DNA from: an uncultured Pelagibacteraceae bacterium
Lineage (GTDB): Bacteria > Pseudomonadota > Alphaproteobacteria > Pelagibacterales > Pelagibacteraceae
NCBI GenBank assembly: GCA_902598425.1
Contig: CACKBK010000001.1
Span: 46,229-110,228, forward strand
Reading direction: 5' to 3'
DNA length: 64,000 nucleotides
The notes beneath the pieces were generated by a model that had not been told where the DNA came from, searched no databases, and was given only the letters and a program-made list of their open reading frames with translations. Below are positions 17,324 through 25,621 of this stretch, piece by piece. How positions within the stretch are numbered: position 1 is the stretch's first letter; every line of letters starts with the position of its first letter. A program made the translations under genes and the position numbers.

Positions 17324-17392
17324 TTTAGTTTGCATAAGTTATTATATTAAAAATAAATAGTATAAGAACATAAATTGTAATAAAACGAAAAA

Positions 17393-17989
17393 ATGTACAA
17401 AAAACTCTATTTAAAATCTTTAGAACTAGCTGCACACAAAAGTTCTGAATTCTATTTAGCTTTAGTATCCTTTATAGAGAGTTCTTTTTTTCCTATACCT
17501 CCTGATGTGATGATTGTTCCTATGGTGATGGCAAGAAAAGATAGATTTATTAGAATTTTTTTAAATGCAACTATTTTTTCTGTATTGGGGGGAATATTTG
17601 GATATTTTATTGGATTTATCTTTTCAGACCTAGCAATGTCAGTTGTCGAATTTTATAATTATGAAGACAAAGTAAGTAATCTAAAAGCAAAATTATCTGA
17701 AGGAAGTGGTTTATATATTTGGTTAATAACACTTTTTCTTGCAGGTTTCACACCTCTTCCATTTAAAGTTTTTACAATAACAAGCGGTTTAATAAGTTTT
17801 AATATTTTTATTTTTATAATTATTTGTTTGATTTCAAGGGGTTTGAGGTTTTTTATAGTCTCTTATTTTACTTTTAGGTTTGGAGAACCTTTTGTTAACT
17901 TTATAGAAAAAAAAGGTGCATTATGGTCCACAGTTGTTGGCTTACTTTTGATACCTTTATTTATACTAATTTATTTTATAATAAAATAA
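17393..17989 (+). CDS. DedA/YqaA-family (VTT domain) membrane protein
   Basis: A 198-residue inner-membrane protein of the DedA superfamily, which includes lipid scramblase/flippase-type undecaprenyl-phosphate transporters. The motif ESSFFPIPPDVMIVPMVMA (residues ~28-46) is the conserved re-entrant segment, and GFTPLPFKVFTITSG (~120-134) is the second. The arginine in ISRGLRFFIVSYFTFRFG is also typical. This shape fits the YqaA branch. It is followed after one base by dsbB and then coq7, a probable membrane/redox operon starting opposite the tRNA-Leu. Confidence 0.87.
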   Translation: MYKKLYLKSLELAAHKSSEFYLALVSFIESSFFPIPPDVMIVPMVMARKDRFIRIFLNATIFSVLGGIFGYFIGFIFSDLAMSVVEFYNYEDKVSNLKAKLSEGSGLYIWLITLFLAGFTPLPFKVFTITSGLISFNIFIFIIICLISRGLRFFIVSYFTFRFGEPFVNFIEKKGALWSTVVGLLLIPLFILIYFIIK

Positions 17990-17990
17990 G

Positions 17991-18473
17991 ATGAGTTTTA
18001 AATTAAAAGAAAATTTACAGCATTATATTTTATTTTTTAGCTTATTTGCGATCTTATTTGCTTATTATGTAGAATTTGTTTTAGGTCATAAACCATGCAA
18101 CTTGTGTCTTTTAGAAAGAATTCCCTACATCTTAGCAATTTTAATAATTATTTTATCCTCAATTTTTAAAAATTTAAAAAAATTATCCTTTTTAATGCTT
18201 GGAATTATTTTCTTACTTGCTACTTTTTTATCTATTTACCATGTGGGTATTGAGCAGGGAATAATTAGTGAGTCAGCGTTATGCAAGGCTCAGTCAGGAT
18301 TAAACATCTTAGACAAAGAACAATTATTACAAGAATTAGAAAAAAGTAATATTAGTTGTAAAAACGTTACTTTTACAATATTGGGTTTATCACTTGCTAC
18401 AATAAATACATTTGTATCCTTATTTTTTTCACTTATAACAATGAGAAAATTTTATATTTATGAAAAAAAGTAA
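17991..18473 (+). CDS. dsbB: Disulfide bond formation protein B
   Basis: DsbB reoxidises periplasmic DsbA and passes the electrons to ubiquinone. The 160-residue protein has four hydrophobic segments. The quinone-side pair is in GHKPCNLCLLERIPYIL at residues ~33-49 (CxxC). The second periplasmic cysteines are in ESALCKAQSGLN and SNISCKNV. It lies immediately after the DedA-like gene and overlaps coq7 by 14 bases, coupling a quinone-using enzyme to quinone synthesis. No dsbA is present in the window. Confidence 0.92.
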   Translation: MSFKLKENLQHYILFFSLFAILFAYYVEFVLGHKPCNLCLLERIPYILAILIIILSSIFKNLKKLSFLMLGIIFLLATFLSIYHVGIEQGIISESALCKAQSGLNILDKEQLLQELEKSNISCKNVTFTILGLSLATINTFVSLFFSLITMRKFYIYEKK

Positions 18474-18993
18474 TAAAAAAAAAATTGAAGAATTTATTAG
18501 AGTCGATCACGCAGGCGAAAGAGGGGCAATTAAAATCTATGAGGGCCAGCTTTTAGCGCTAAATACATTAGTAAAAGATGATGAGATGAAAAAAACTATA
18601 GAGGAAATGAGAGAGCATGAGAGAGAGCATGCAAATTATTTTGAAAATGAAATAAAAAAAAGAGGAATAAGGCCTACCAAATTTTTACCTTTGTGGGATT
18701 TGCTTGGGGTGGGGCTTGGTTTTGGATCAACTATACTTGGTAAGAAAGCTGCAATGTTGTGTACAGCCTCAGTTGAAGAAGTCATAGACGAACATTATCA
18801 AAATCAAATTGATCAAATTGAAAACGATGAAAAAGAATTAAAAAAGAAAATTATTAAATTTAGAGAAGATGAATTACATCATAAAGATATTGCATATGAA
18901 CAAGGAGCTACAAAAGATGGACTTTACTCCTTATTTGATAAAATAATAAAAACTGGCTCAAGAATAGCAATAAATATATCTGAAAAAATTTAA
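18460..18993 (+). CDS. coq7: Demethoxyubiquinone hydroxylase (Coq7)
   Basis: A carboxylate-bridged di-iron monooxygenase that hydroxylates 2-octaprenyl-3-methyl-6-methoxy-benzoquinol in ubiquinone synthesis. The 177-residue protein starts with DHAGERGAIKIYEGQL (residues ~14-29), which gives the first Glu ligand. EHEREHANYFENE and the second-half SVEEVIDEHYQNQ and REDELHHKDIAYEQG supply the two EXXH ligand sets. The start overlaps dsbB. Together with ubiE and ubiB elsewhere in the window it indicates aerobic ubiquinone synthesis. Confidence 0.94.
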   Translation: MKKSNKKKIEEFIRVDHAGERGAIKIYEGQLLALNTLVKDDEMKKTIEEMREHEREHANYFENEIKKRGIRPTKFLPLWDLLGVGLGFGSTILGKKAAMLCTASVEEVIDEHYQNQIDQIENDEKELKKKIIKFREDELHHKDIAYEQGATKDGLYSLFDKIIKTGSRIAINISEKI

Positions 18994-19560
18994 TTAAGGC
19001 TCAAGTTCTACGTCCCAATATAAATAATCAATCCATGTTTTATGTAAAAAGTTTGGTGGGAAATTTCTACCGTTCTTGTGAAGATCCTCGGTAGTTGGTT
19101 GATAAGGCTTTTGATTTAGTGTCATTCCAGATTTTTGTAAAAGTCTACCTCCTTTTTTAACATTACAACCCGAACAAGCAGTTACAACGTTATCCCAATC
19201 TGTTTTACCACCTTTAGATCGTGGCAATAAATGATCAAATGTTAAATCTTTTTTACTACCGCAGTACTGGCAACTAAACTTGTCTCTTAAAAAAACATTA
19301 AATCTAGTAAAATTTGGATTTGATAATGGTTTTATATAACTCTTTAATGCAATAACACTTGGTAATTTCATGCTAAATGATGGACTGTGAACAGTTCGAT
19401 CATAATAATTAACTATTGAAACTCTATCTAAAAAAACTGATTTAACAGAATCTTGCCAACTCCATAAGGATAATGGATAATAACTCAGTGGTCTGTAGTC
19501 AGCGTTAAGGACCAAAGCTGGACAGTTTTCAAGAGAAGTGCTCTGATTAATTATTGTCAT
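18994..19560 (-). CDS. HNH endonuclease family protein
   Basis: A 188-residue protein with an HNH nuclease domain in its middle. The zinc knuckle is CQYCGSKKDLTFDHLLPRS and the second half is WDNVVTACSGCNVKKGGR (residues ~96-145). A conserved N-terminal part, LVLNADYRPLSYYPLSLWSW, is characteristic of the widespread stand-alone bacterial HNH family found next to core genes. Its cellular role is not known and there is no mobile-element context. It converges on coq7 with no gap. Confidence 0.85.
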   Translation of the reverse strand: MTIINQSTSLENCPALVLNADYRPLSYYPLSLWSWQDSVKSVFLDRVSIVNYYDRTVHSPSFSMKLPSVIALKSYIKPLSNPNFTRFNVFLRDKFSCQYCGSKKDLTFDHLLPRSKGGKTDWDNVVTACSGCNVKKGGRLLQKSGMTLNQKPYQPTTEDLHKNGRNFPPNFLHKTWIDYLYWDVELEP

Positions 19561-19618
19561 AATAACAGATTAGCGTAAAAAAAAATAATAATCAACATTT
19601 TGAAATAAAATTAAAGTT

Positions 19619-20278
19619 TTATTTTATTTCCAAATTTTTTTTAATAAAATGTAAAGCTAAACTTGATGCCTCGATTGGAATATGATGTCCACAATTCTTA
19701 ATAATTTTAGTATTGACGCTCACATTATTTCTTATCAAAAAATCTTTCGCTTCAAGAATATTTGACACAGGTACAACTTCATCTGCGTCACCATGGATAA
19801 GTAAAGTCTCAGGACCATTTTTTTTTCTTCTTTCTAGATCGTCTTTATCAATTATTTTTCCAGAAAAACCAACCACACAATTAAATTTTTCTATATTCGT
19901 CAGAGCAATATTAATTGCCATCATGCATCCTTGACTAAAACCACATAAAACAATTTTTGATGATAAAATATTATAATTTTTTTTTACTTGTTCTATAAAT
20001 TTATTTAAAATAACCTCTGCTTTTACCGCTTCAGCTGTAATATATTTTTCGTCATCTATACTTAAATCGAACCATTGATATCCAGAGGGATTAATAGAAC
20101 ATCTTTGATGACCATTGGGGCACAAAAATATTGTATTATTTAAAAATCTTTTCCAATTTAAAGTCAGCATGCTGATATCTGTTCCGTCTCCACCATAACC
20201 ATGAAGCAAAATTACAGCATTATCTATTTTTCCATTATTATCTGGCTCAATAATTTTTGTTTCTAGGCAAAATGTCAT
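19619..20278 (-). CDS. Phospholipase/carboxylesterase family alpha/beta hydrolase
   Basis: A 219-residue alpha/beta hydrolase of the acyl-protein thioesterase/carboxylesterase family. The oxyanion region is LHGYGGDGTDISML (~25-38). The nucleophile Ser lies in GFSQGCMMAINIAL (~113), the Asp in LIHGDADEVVPV and the His in NCGHHIPIEA near the C-terminus. All three catalytic residues are present. The substrate is unknown; relatives hydrolyse short acyl esters or thioesters. It is divergent from the HIG1 gene across a 50-base space. Confidence 0.86.
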   Translation of the reverse strand: MTFCLETKIIEPDNNGKIDNAVILLHGYGGDGTDISMLTLNWKRFLNNTIFLCPNGHQRCSINPSGYQWFDLSIDDEKYITAEAVKAEVILNKFIEQVKKNYNILSSKIVLCGFSQGCMMAINIALTNIEKFNCVVGFSGKIIDKDDLERRKKNGPETLLIHGDADEVVPVSNILEAKDFLIRNNVSVNTKIIKNCGHHIPIEASSLALHFIKKNLEIK

Positions 20279-20328
20279 AAATTTAATTATTATGTTTGTT
20301 TATTAAAAAAATATATATATATCAAACG

Positions 20329-20532
20329 ATGGTTTCAGAAATATTAGTAAAAGTTTTTGCTGTAGCACTTTTAATCGCTGTCGCGATTGTCTTAATACTT
20401 GGCATAGGTACATTGTTCAAAGGTGGCTCAACAAGTAAAAAATACTCTAATAAACTAATGCAACTAAGGGTTCTATTACAATTTATCGCGATTATTGTTT
20501 TGGTCGGACTAGCTTATTTTTTTAAAGACTAA
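20329..20532 (+). CDS. HIG1-domain (twin transmembrane) protein
   Basis: A small two-helix membrane protein. An upstream ATG at 20296 would add 11 residues (MFIKKIYIYQT), but the family starts at MVSEILVKVFAVALLIAVA, so I place the start at 20329, giving 67 residues. Between the two helices lies NKLMQLRVLLQ, close to the HIG1 consensus RxRxxxQ loop. In mitochondria and alphaproteobacteria HIG1 proteins associate with cytochrome oxidase and the bc1 supercomplex. A respiratory assembly role is inferred from the family. Its end overlaps the thioredoxin gene by 4 bases, convergently. Confidence 0.8.
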   Translation: MVSEILVKVFAVALLIAVAIVLILGIGTLFKGGSTSKKYSNKLMQLRVLLQFIAIIVLVGLAYFFKD

Positions 20533-21056
20533 TTATATTTAGAAAGCCAATTTATAAATTTCTCATCACTAAAATCTATCGATCCAACAATTCTTGCAAA
20601 CTCTTCACCTTCCTTATTTACTATTATAGTAGTTGGCAACCCCCTTAAAGAAAAAGTTTTTGCAAGTTTAATAGTGTTGTCAAAATATAATTCTAAATTT
20701 TTGATGTTTAGCTCAGAAAAAAAATCTACTGATTTTTCTATTTTTTCTTGACCTACATTTATTGGTATCACTTTTAAATTATTAAGTATTTTTAAATTCT
20801 GAAGTTTATCTAATGATGGCATCTCTTCTCTGCATGGAGCACACCAAGTTGCCCAAAAATTTATTACAACTAATTTATTTTTGAAATCCTTTAAATTTAT
20901 TATTTTATCATTTACATCCGTAAAAGTTACATTCTCAAGTTTCTTATTCTGCTTATGAATTAACAAATTTTTAATATCTGTTTCATCTGCAAATGAAATA
21001 ACTGTTGATATTAAATAAATAAGTACTAAAAAAAATTTATAGCTTAATAATTTCAT
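20529..21056 (-). CDS. Secreted TlpA/ResA-like thioredoxin
   Basis: A 175-residue protein with an N-terminal signal sequence (MKLLSYKFFLVLIYLISTVI then SFADE) and a thioredoxin-like domain. The redox motif is FWATWCAPCREEMPSL (CxxC near residue 71), followed by the cis-Pro region LRGLPTTIIVNKEGE. This is the TlpA/ResA/CcmG type, which reduces periplasmic disulfides, often in cytochrome c or oxidase maturation. No cytochrome maturation genes are adjacent, so the partner is unknown. It is divergent from argH by 23 bases. Confidence 0.9.
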   Translation of the reverse strand: MKLLSYKFFLVLIYLISTVISFADETDIKNLLIHKQNKKLENVTFTDVNDKIINLKDFKNKLVVINFWATWCAPCREEMPSLDKLQNLKILNNLKVIPINVGQEKIEKSVDFFSELNIKNLELYFDNTIKLAKTFSLRGLPTTIIVNKEGEEFARIVGSIDFSDEKFINWLSKYN

Positions 21057-21079
21057 TCTAAAATGTATAGTTACATATC

Positions 21080-22477
21080 ATGAGTAAAAATAAAAACAAT
21101 AAACCAGTTTGGAGCACTAGAATAAATCAAAAGGCTACCTCTACATTTCAAAAAGTAGGCTCATCTTTAAATGTAGATAAAAGACTTTTTAGAGAAGATA
21201 TAACCGCATCTATTGCTCATGTTGAAATGTTGGAAAAGCAAAAAATTATTACAGTAGCTGTTAAAAATAAAATTATTTGGGGTTTAAAGAAAATTTTGAA
21301 TGAAATAATAAAAAAAAAATTTTCTTTTGATGAAAGAAATGAAGATATTCATATGAGCATAGAAAAAAGGCTTTTCGAGATTTTAGGTGAGGATGCAGGT
21401 TTCATACATACCGCTAGATCTAGAAACGACCAAGTTCTTACTGATTTAAAAATATGGTTGAGAAAATCTACTTATGAAATTATCGATGACCTGAACAAAA
21501 CAATGAAAATTTTTTTAAAATGTGCAGAAAAAAATATTCATACAATTATGCCTGGATTAACTCATTTAAAAAATGCTCAACCAATATCTTTTGGGCATTA
21601 TCTAGTCGCGTATATAGAAATGTTTTTAAGAGATAAAAAAAGATTTAAGAATAACCTAGAAAATCTATATGAAAATCCTTTAGGTGTTGCTGCATTCTCA
21701 GGTACATCATTTAATATAGATAGATTTTATACAACAAAAAAACTCAAATTTAATAAACCTACAGGAAACTCAATTGATACAGTATCTGATAGAGATTTTG
21801 TTTGTGACTTTCTTTATTCAGTTTCATTATGCTCGATTCACATATCAAGATTTTCAGAAGAATTTATCATTTGGAACTCTGATGCTTTTAATATGATCAG
21901 TTTAAATGATAAAATAGTTACCGGATCCTCTATAATGCCTCAAAAAAGAAATCCAGATCCACTTGAATATTTAAGAGGCAAATCTGGGAGTGTAATAGGA
22001 AACTTGCTATCTATGCAAACTATTTTAAAAGGTTTGCCTTTATCATATTTTAAAGATTTGCAGGATGACAAAAAACTAGTTTTTGACTCCTTTGATCATT
22101 TAAAGAATTGTCTTAAAATTTTGAGGGATGTTCTTATTAATTTTAGTCCGAATAAAAAAAGAATGCTAGAATTTTCGGAAGTTGGACACACAACAGCGAC
22201 AGATCTTGCAGATTATATTGTAAGAGATCTTAAATATCCTTTTCGAAAAGCCTATTCAATTACAGCTAAGATAGTTAATCTTGCTGAGAAAAAAAAGAAA
22301 AGAATAAGTGAGATGTCATTAGATGAAATAAGAAGTATTGATAAAAAAATAGGTACAGAAGTACTTAATGTAATAAAAGTTAACAATTCTGTAAAATCCA
22401 AAAATTCTTATGGAGGAACTTCTTTTGACAATGTAAAGAAAATGATAAAGAAGTATAAAAAACAAATAAATGACTAA
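21080..22477 (+). CDS. argH: Argininosuccinate lyase
   Basis: ArgH splits argininosuccinate into arginine and fumarate, the last step of arginine synthesis. The 465-residue length is normal. Fumarase/lyase superfamily signatures are seen: TARSRNDQVLTDLKIWLR (~112), GLTHLKNAQPISFGHYL (~158) with the catalytic His, and GSSIMPQKRNPDPLEYLRG (~281) with the mobile-loop Ser. The first codons MSKNKNNKPVWSTRINQKA match family N-termini. It is followed by an overlapping lipoprotein gene and lysA, the usual alphaproteobacterial argH-lipoprotein-lysA order. Confidence 0.96.
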   Translation: MSKNKNNKPVWSTRINQKATSTFQKVGSSLNVDKRLFREDITASIAHVEMLEKQKIITVAVKNKIIWGLKKILNEIIKKKFSFDERNEDIHMSIEKRLFEILGEDAGFIHTARSRNDQVLTDLKIWLRKSTYEIIDDLNKTMKIFLKCAEKNIHTIMPGLTHLKNAQPISFGHYLVAYIEMFLRDKKRFKNNLENLYENPLGVAAFSGTSFNIDRFYTTKKLKFNKPTGNSIDTVSDRDFVCDFLYSVSLCSIHISRFSEEFIIWNSDAFNMISLNDKIVTGSSIMPQKRNPDPLEYLRGKSGSVIGNLLSMQTILKGLPLSYFKDLQDDKKLVFDSFDHLKNCLKILRDVLINFSPNKKRMLEFSEVGHTTATDLADYIVRDLKYPFRKAYSITAKIVNLAEKKKKRISEMSLDEIRSIDKKIGTEVLNVIKVNNSVKSKNSYGGTSFDNVKKMIKKYKKQIND

Positions 22478-22586
22478 AAAAATTATATTAATATTATTTT
22501 GCTCAGTTTTTATATTTTCTTGCGGGAAAAAAGGAGATCCAGAGTATAAAGAGACTAAAAGAATTGAAACTCAATCAATAACTTAA
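22470..22586 (+). CDS. lptM: Small lipoprotein, LptM (YifL)-like
   Basis: This 38-residue protein starts MTKKIILILFCSVFIFSCGKK and continues GDPEYKETKR. It has a signal peptide and a lipobox ending at Cys18, followed by the CG-K-KG-D/P pattern characteristic of LptM/YifL lipoproteins. In E. coli LptM helps disulfide maturation of the LPS translocon LptD-LptE. The gene overlaps argH by 8 bases and its stop shares one base with the lysA start. Position between argH and lysA agrees with alphaproteobacterial order. At 38 residues it is shorter than most homologues. Confidence 0.8.
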   Translation: MTKKIILILFCSVFIFSCGKKGDPEYKETKRIETQSIT

Positions 22587-23800
22587 TGAGATATAATAAA
22601 CATCGCCTTTTTATTGAAAAAGTGAATGCTCAATCAATTGCTAAGAAGATTGATACGCCTTTTTATTGTTATTCTTTTAATAAATTAAAAACCAATATTA
22701 ATAATTTTAAAAAAAATTTTAATAAAATTGATCCATTGATATGTTTTTCTGTAAAATCAAATAATAATTTGTATATTTTAAGAATAATTAAAAAATTTGG
22801 TCTTGGTGCAGATGTTGTCTCAAAAGGAGAATTATTAAGAGCTCTTAAAGCTGGAATAAGTCCAAATAAAATAGTTTTTTCTGGTGTTGGCAAAACTAAA
22901 GAAGAGATTAACTTTGCCATTGATAAAAAAATATTACTCATCAATGCTGAATCAGAGGATGAGATAAATGTAATAAATAAAATTGCTATAAAGAAAAAAA
23001 AAAAGGTAAATGTAGGTTTAAGATTAAACCCAAATATTGACGCTAAAACCTTAAAAAAAATTTCCACAGGAAGAAATGAGGACAAATTTGGAGTTCCTGA
23101 AAAGATATTTCTTAAAATTATTAAAAAGTTTAATAGCTCCTCTACAATAAATATTAGGTGCTTAAGTGTGCATATTGGGAGTCAAATTTTAGATCATAAA
23201 CCATATCTAAGAATGATAAGAGTTATTGAAAATATAATTAAAAAATCAAAAAATAAATTTGACTATATTGATTTAGGTGGAGGAATGGGAATTGATTATG
23301 GTTTAAACTCAAAAAAACTTAATTATAAAAAATACAGTTCTTCAATAGAGAGACTTTTAAAAAAATACAAAGTAAAATTTATTTTTGAACCAGGTAGATC
23401 GATCATTGGAGATACTGCATATCTTATAACAAAAGTTATTTATGTTAAGTCTTCAACGAAAAAAAATTTTATAATTCTCGACTCAGCAATGAATGACTTT
23501 ATGAGGCCAGCTCTTTATGGTTCATTGCACAGAATAATACCAACTGTTAAAAATAATAAAATTTTAAAAAAAGTACATGATTTTGTGGGGCCTATATGTG
23601 AAACAACTGATCGTTTTCTTACTTTAAAAAAATATCAACAATTAAAAGAAAATGATACTTTGGCTATATGTGATGTTGGAGCATATGGTATTGTATTAGC
23701 ATCAAATTATAATTTAAGACCAAAGCCAGCTGAAGTATTAATAAACAATTCAAGTCTAAAAATAATTTCAAAAAGAGAAAATATAAACAAAATAATCTAA
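22586..23800 (+). CDS. lysA: Diaminopimelate decarboxylase
   Basis: A PLP enzyme that converts meso-diaminopimelate to lysine. The 404-residue protein has the fold type III barrel with the PLP lysine in CFSVKSNNNLYILR (~52-65). VHIGSQI lies mid-barrel, the phosphate-binding glycine loop is LGGGMGIDY, and EPGRSIIGD (~265) follows. The decarboxylase signature GPICETTDRF contains the catalytic Cys donated across the dimer interface. It is coupled to the lipoprotein gene upstream and is followed 10 bases later by an acyltransferase. Confidence 0.96.
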   Translation: MRYNKHRLFIEKVNAQSIAKKIDTPFYCYSFNKLKTNINNFKKNFNKIDPLICFSVKSNNNLYILRIIKKFGLGADVVSKGELLRALKAGISPNKIVFSGVGKTKEEINFAIDKKILLINAESEDEINVINKIAIKKKKKVNVGLRLNPNIDAKTLKKISTGRNEDKFGVPEKIFLKIIKKFNSSSTINIRCLSVHIGSQILDHKPYLRMIRVIENIIKKSKNKFDYIDLGGGMGIDYGLNSKKLNYKKYSSSIERLLKKYKVKFIFEPGRSIIGDTAYLITKVIYVKSSTKKNFIILDSAMNDFMRPALYGSLHRIIPTVKNNKILKKVHDFVGPICETTDRFLTLKKYQQLKENDTLAICDVGAYGIVLASNYNLRPKPAEVLINNSSLKIISKRENINKII

Positions 23801-23810
23801 ATTTTAATTA

Positions 23811-24512
23811 ATGATTAGAAATATACTTTTCTTAATTTTTTTTTATATTGGTATTATTTCAATTTGTATTTTTTATTTGCCTACATTTTTACTTCCTCAC
23901 AAAATTACTCTTACAGGCGGGAAACTGATGGGTTACTGGTCAAAATTTTGTTTGAATTTATTTTTATCTACAAATGTTGTGATTAAGGGAAGAGAAAATA
24001 TCATTAATAACGAAAAATTTTTTATTGTTTGTTCTCATCAATCAATGTTTGAAACTTTTTTCTTGCAAACAATATTTAATTCACCTGTTTTTATTTTAAA
24101 AAAAGAATTAATGAATATTCCAATTTTTGGTTGGTATCTGAAAAAAATTAAATCAATCTCAATTGATAGGAATAAAATTACTAAAGAAAATTTAGATTTT
24201 TATGAAAAGATAAAGCTTTCTTACCAAAAATCTAATCGTCCTATTATAATTTTTCCACAAGCAACTAGAGTAAATCCTGATGATAGGAGTGATTTTAAAA
24301 AAGGTGCATCAAGAATCTATAAAGAATTAAAAATAAAATGCCAACCAGTAGCAATTAATTCTGGTTTAGTTTGGCCCAAAAATGGTCCACTTAAAGCAAA
24401 TAAAAAATTGACTGTATCAATTCTTGAACCAATCAATCCAAATTTAGATGAAAAAAACTTTCTCGAATTAGTTCAAAAAAGAATATACGAGGAATTAGAC
24501 AATTTAAATTAA
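23811..24512 (+). CDS. 1-acyl-sn-glycerol-3-phosphate acyltransferase-like protein
   Basis: A 233-residue membrane-associated acyltransferase of the PlsC family, which makes phosphatidic acid. The catalytic block is SHQSMFETFFLQ (residues ~76-87), an H-x4-E variant of the usual HX4D motif that is common in alphaproteobacterial members. PIIIFPQATRVNPDDRS (~145-161) corresponds to the usual FPEGTR motif but has Gln-Ala in place of Glu-Gly, a variation seen in some homologues. One hydrophobic segment is at the N-terminus. It is convergent with dnaN, overlapping by 4 bases. Confidence 0.85.
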   Translation: MIRNILFLIFFYIGIISICIFYLPTFLLPHKITLTGGKLMGYWSKFCLNLFLSTNVVIKGRENIINNEKFFIVCSHQSMFETFFLQTIFNSPVFILKKELMNIPIFGWYLKKIKSISIDRNKITKENLDFYEKIKLSYQKSNRPIIIFPQATRVNPDDRSDFKKGASRIYKELKIKCQPVAINSGLVWPKNGPLKANKKLTVSILEPINPNLDEKNFLELVQKRIYEELDNLN

Positions 24513-25621
24513 CCCTTCATTGGCATTACAACATAGATACTGTCAAAATCAGAGGGGTCTTTGATTAACGCTGGAGATCCGGAGTCGTTTAAAAATATTT
24601 CTATTTTTTCACCATCAAGCTGGGAAGCAATGTCAATTAGATATCTTGAATTAAAACTTATATCTAGCTCATGATCAAATTTTGCATTCAATGTTTCTTT
24701 TCCATCTCCACTACTTGCGTTATTAACTGATAAATTTAATTTATCTTTTTCAAGACTAAATTTAACTCCATCTTTTTTATCGAGAGAAACTGATGCAACT
24801 CTATCAACTGAACTTAAAAATAATTGCAAATCTATATCTAATTTTTTTTTATTATTTTTTGGGATAACTTGAATATAGTTTGGAAATTTTCCATCAATAA
24901 GCTTCGATATTAAGAGACTATTTTCTAGCTGAATTTTTATCTTTGATTTTTGACAACTAACTTTGATATCTCCGTCATAATTCTCTAACAATGCACAAAG
25001 TTGGAAAATTGTTTTTTTTGGCATAATTATAGGTTCAAAGGAAATTTTATCTTTTAGTAATAATTTTGAAATGGACATCCTATGACTATCTGTAGCTGCG
25101 GCTGTCAAATAGTGTTTATCATCTACCTGGGTTTGATGAAAATAAATCCCACTTAAATAATGCCTTGTCTCATCCGTTGAAATTGAGAACTTACATTTAC
25201 TCAACAATTTAAGGAATTGTTTGGACTTTAGTACAAACTCATTCTCGGTGAAATTTTCTTCCATCAGTGGAAATTCATCTGCGCTCATACAATTTAGGTT
25301 GAAAACAGATTTTTCGGATTCAAGTTGAATTTTATTTTCAGTTGTGAGGTTGAAATTGATTTTTTTTCCAGAGGAAAATTTTCTAATAATATCGTACAAA
25401 GTTGATGAAGTCGTTGTAGTCTTACCTTCCTCTATTACCTCAACATCGTTAATTTCATTAATAAATATTAAATCTAAATCTGTGGCGGTTATTTTAAGTT
25501 TTGAATTATATGCCTCTAATAAAATGTTAGATAATATTGGTAGTGTGCTTCGTTTTTCTATTACTCCTTGGCAGAAACCCAATGATTGTTGTAGGTCTTT
25601 CTGGTTAACGCTGAACTTCAT
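24509..25621 (-). CDS. dnaN: DNA polymerase III sliding clamp (beta subunit)
   Basis: The beta clamp tethers the replicative polymerase to DNA. The 370-residue length fits three clamp domains. It begins MKFSVNQKDLQQSLGFCQGV, includes LPILSNILLEA and HYLSGIYFHQ, and ends with the canonical VVMPMKG (usual VMPMR(L/G)). It lies downstream of dnaA on the same strand and overlaps its 3' end by 17 bases, so initiation and clamp proteins are translationally linked. Confidence 0.97.
   Translation of the reverse strand: MKFSVNQKDLQQSLGFCQGVIEKRSTLPILSNILLEAYNSKLKITATDLDLIFINEINDVEVIEEGKTTTTSSTLYDIIRKFSSGKKINFNLTTENKIQLESEKSVFNLNCMSADEFPLMEENFTENEFVLKSKQFLKLLSKCKFSISTDETRHYLSGIYFHQTQVDDKHYLTAAATDSHRMSISKLLLKDKISFEPIIMPKKTIFQLCALLENYDGDIKVSCQKSKIKIQLENSLLISKLIDGKFPNYIQVIPKNNKKKLDIDLQLFLSSVDRVASVSLDKKDGVKFSLEKDKLNLSVNNASSGDGKETLNAKFDHELDISFNSRYLIDIASQLDGEKIEIFLNDSGSPALIKDPSDFDSIYVVMPMKG

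Noticed and set aside
22669..23085. 138-codon minus-strand open frame in lysA
   Set aside because: Antisense shadow of a clear diaminopimelate decarboxylase; Phe-rich composition from Lys codons.
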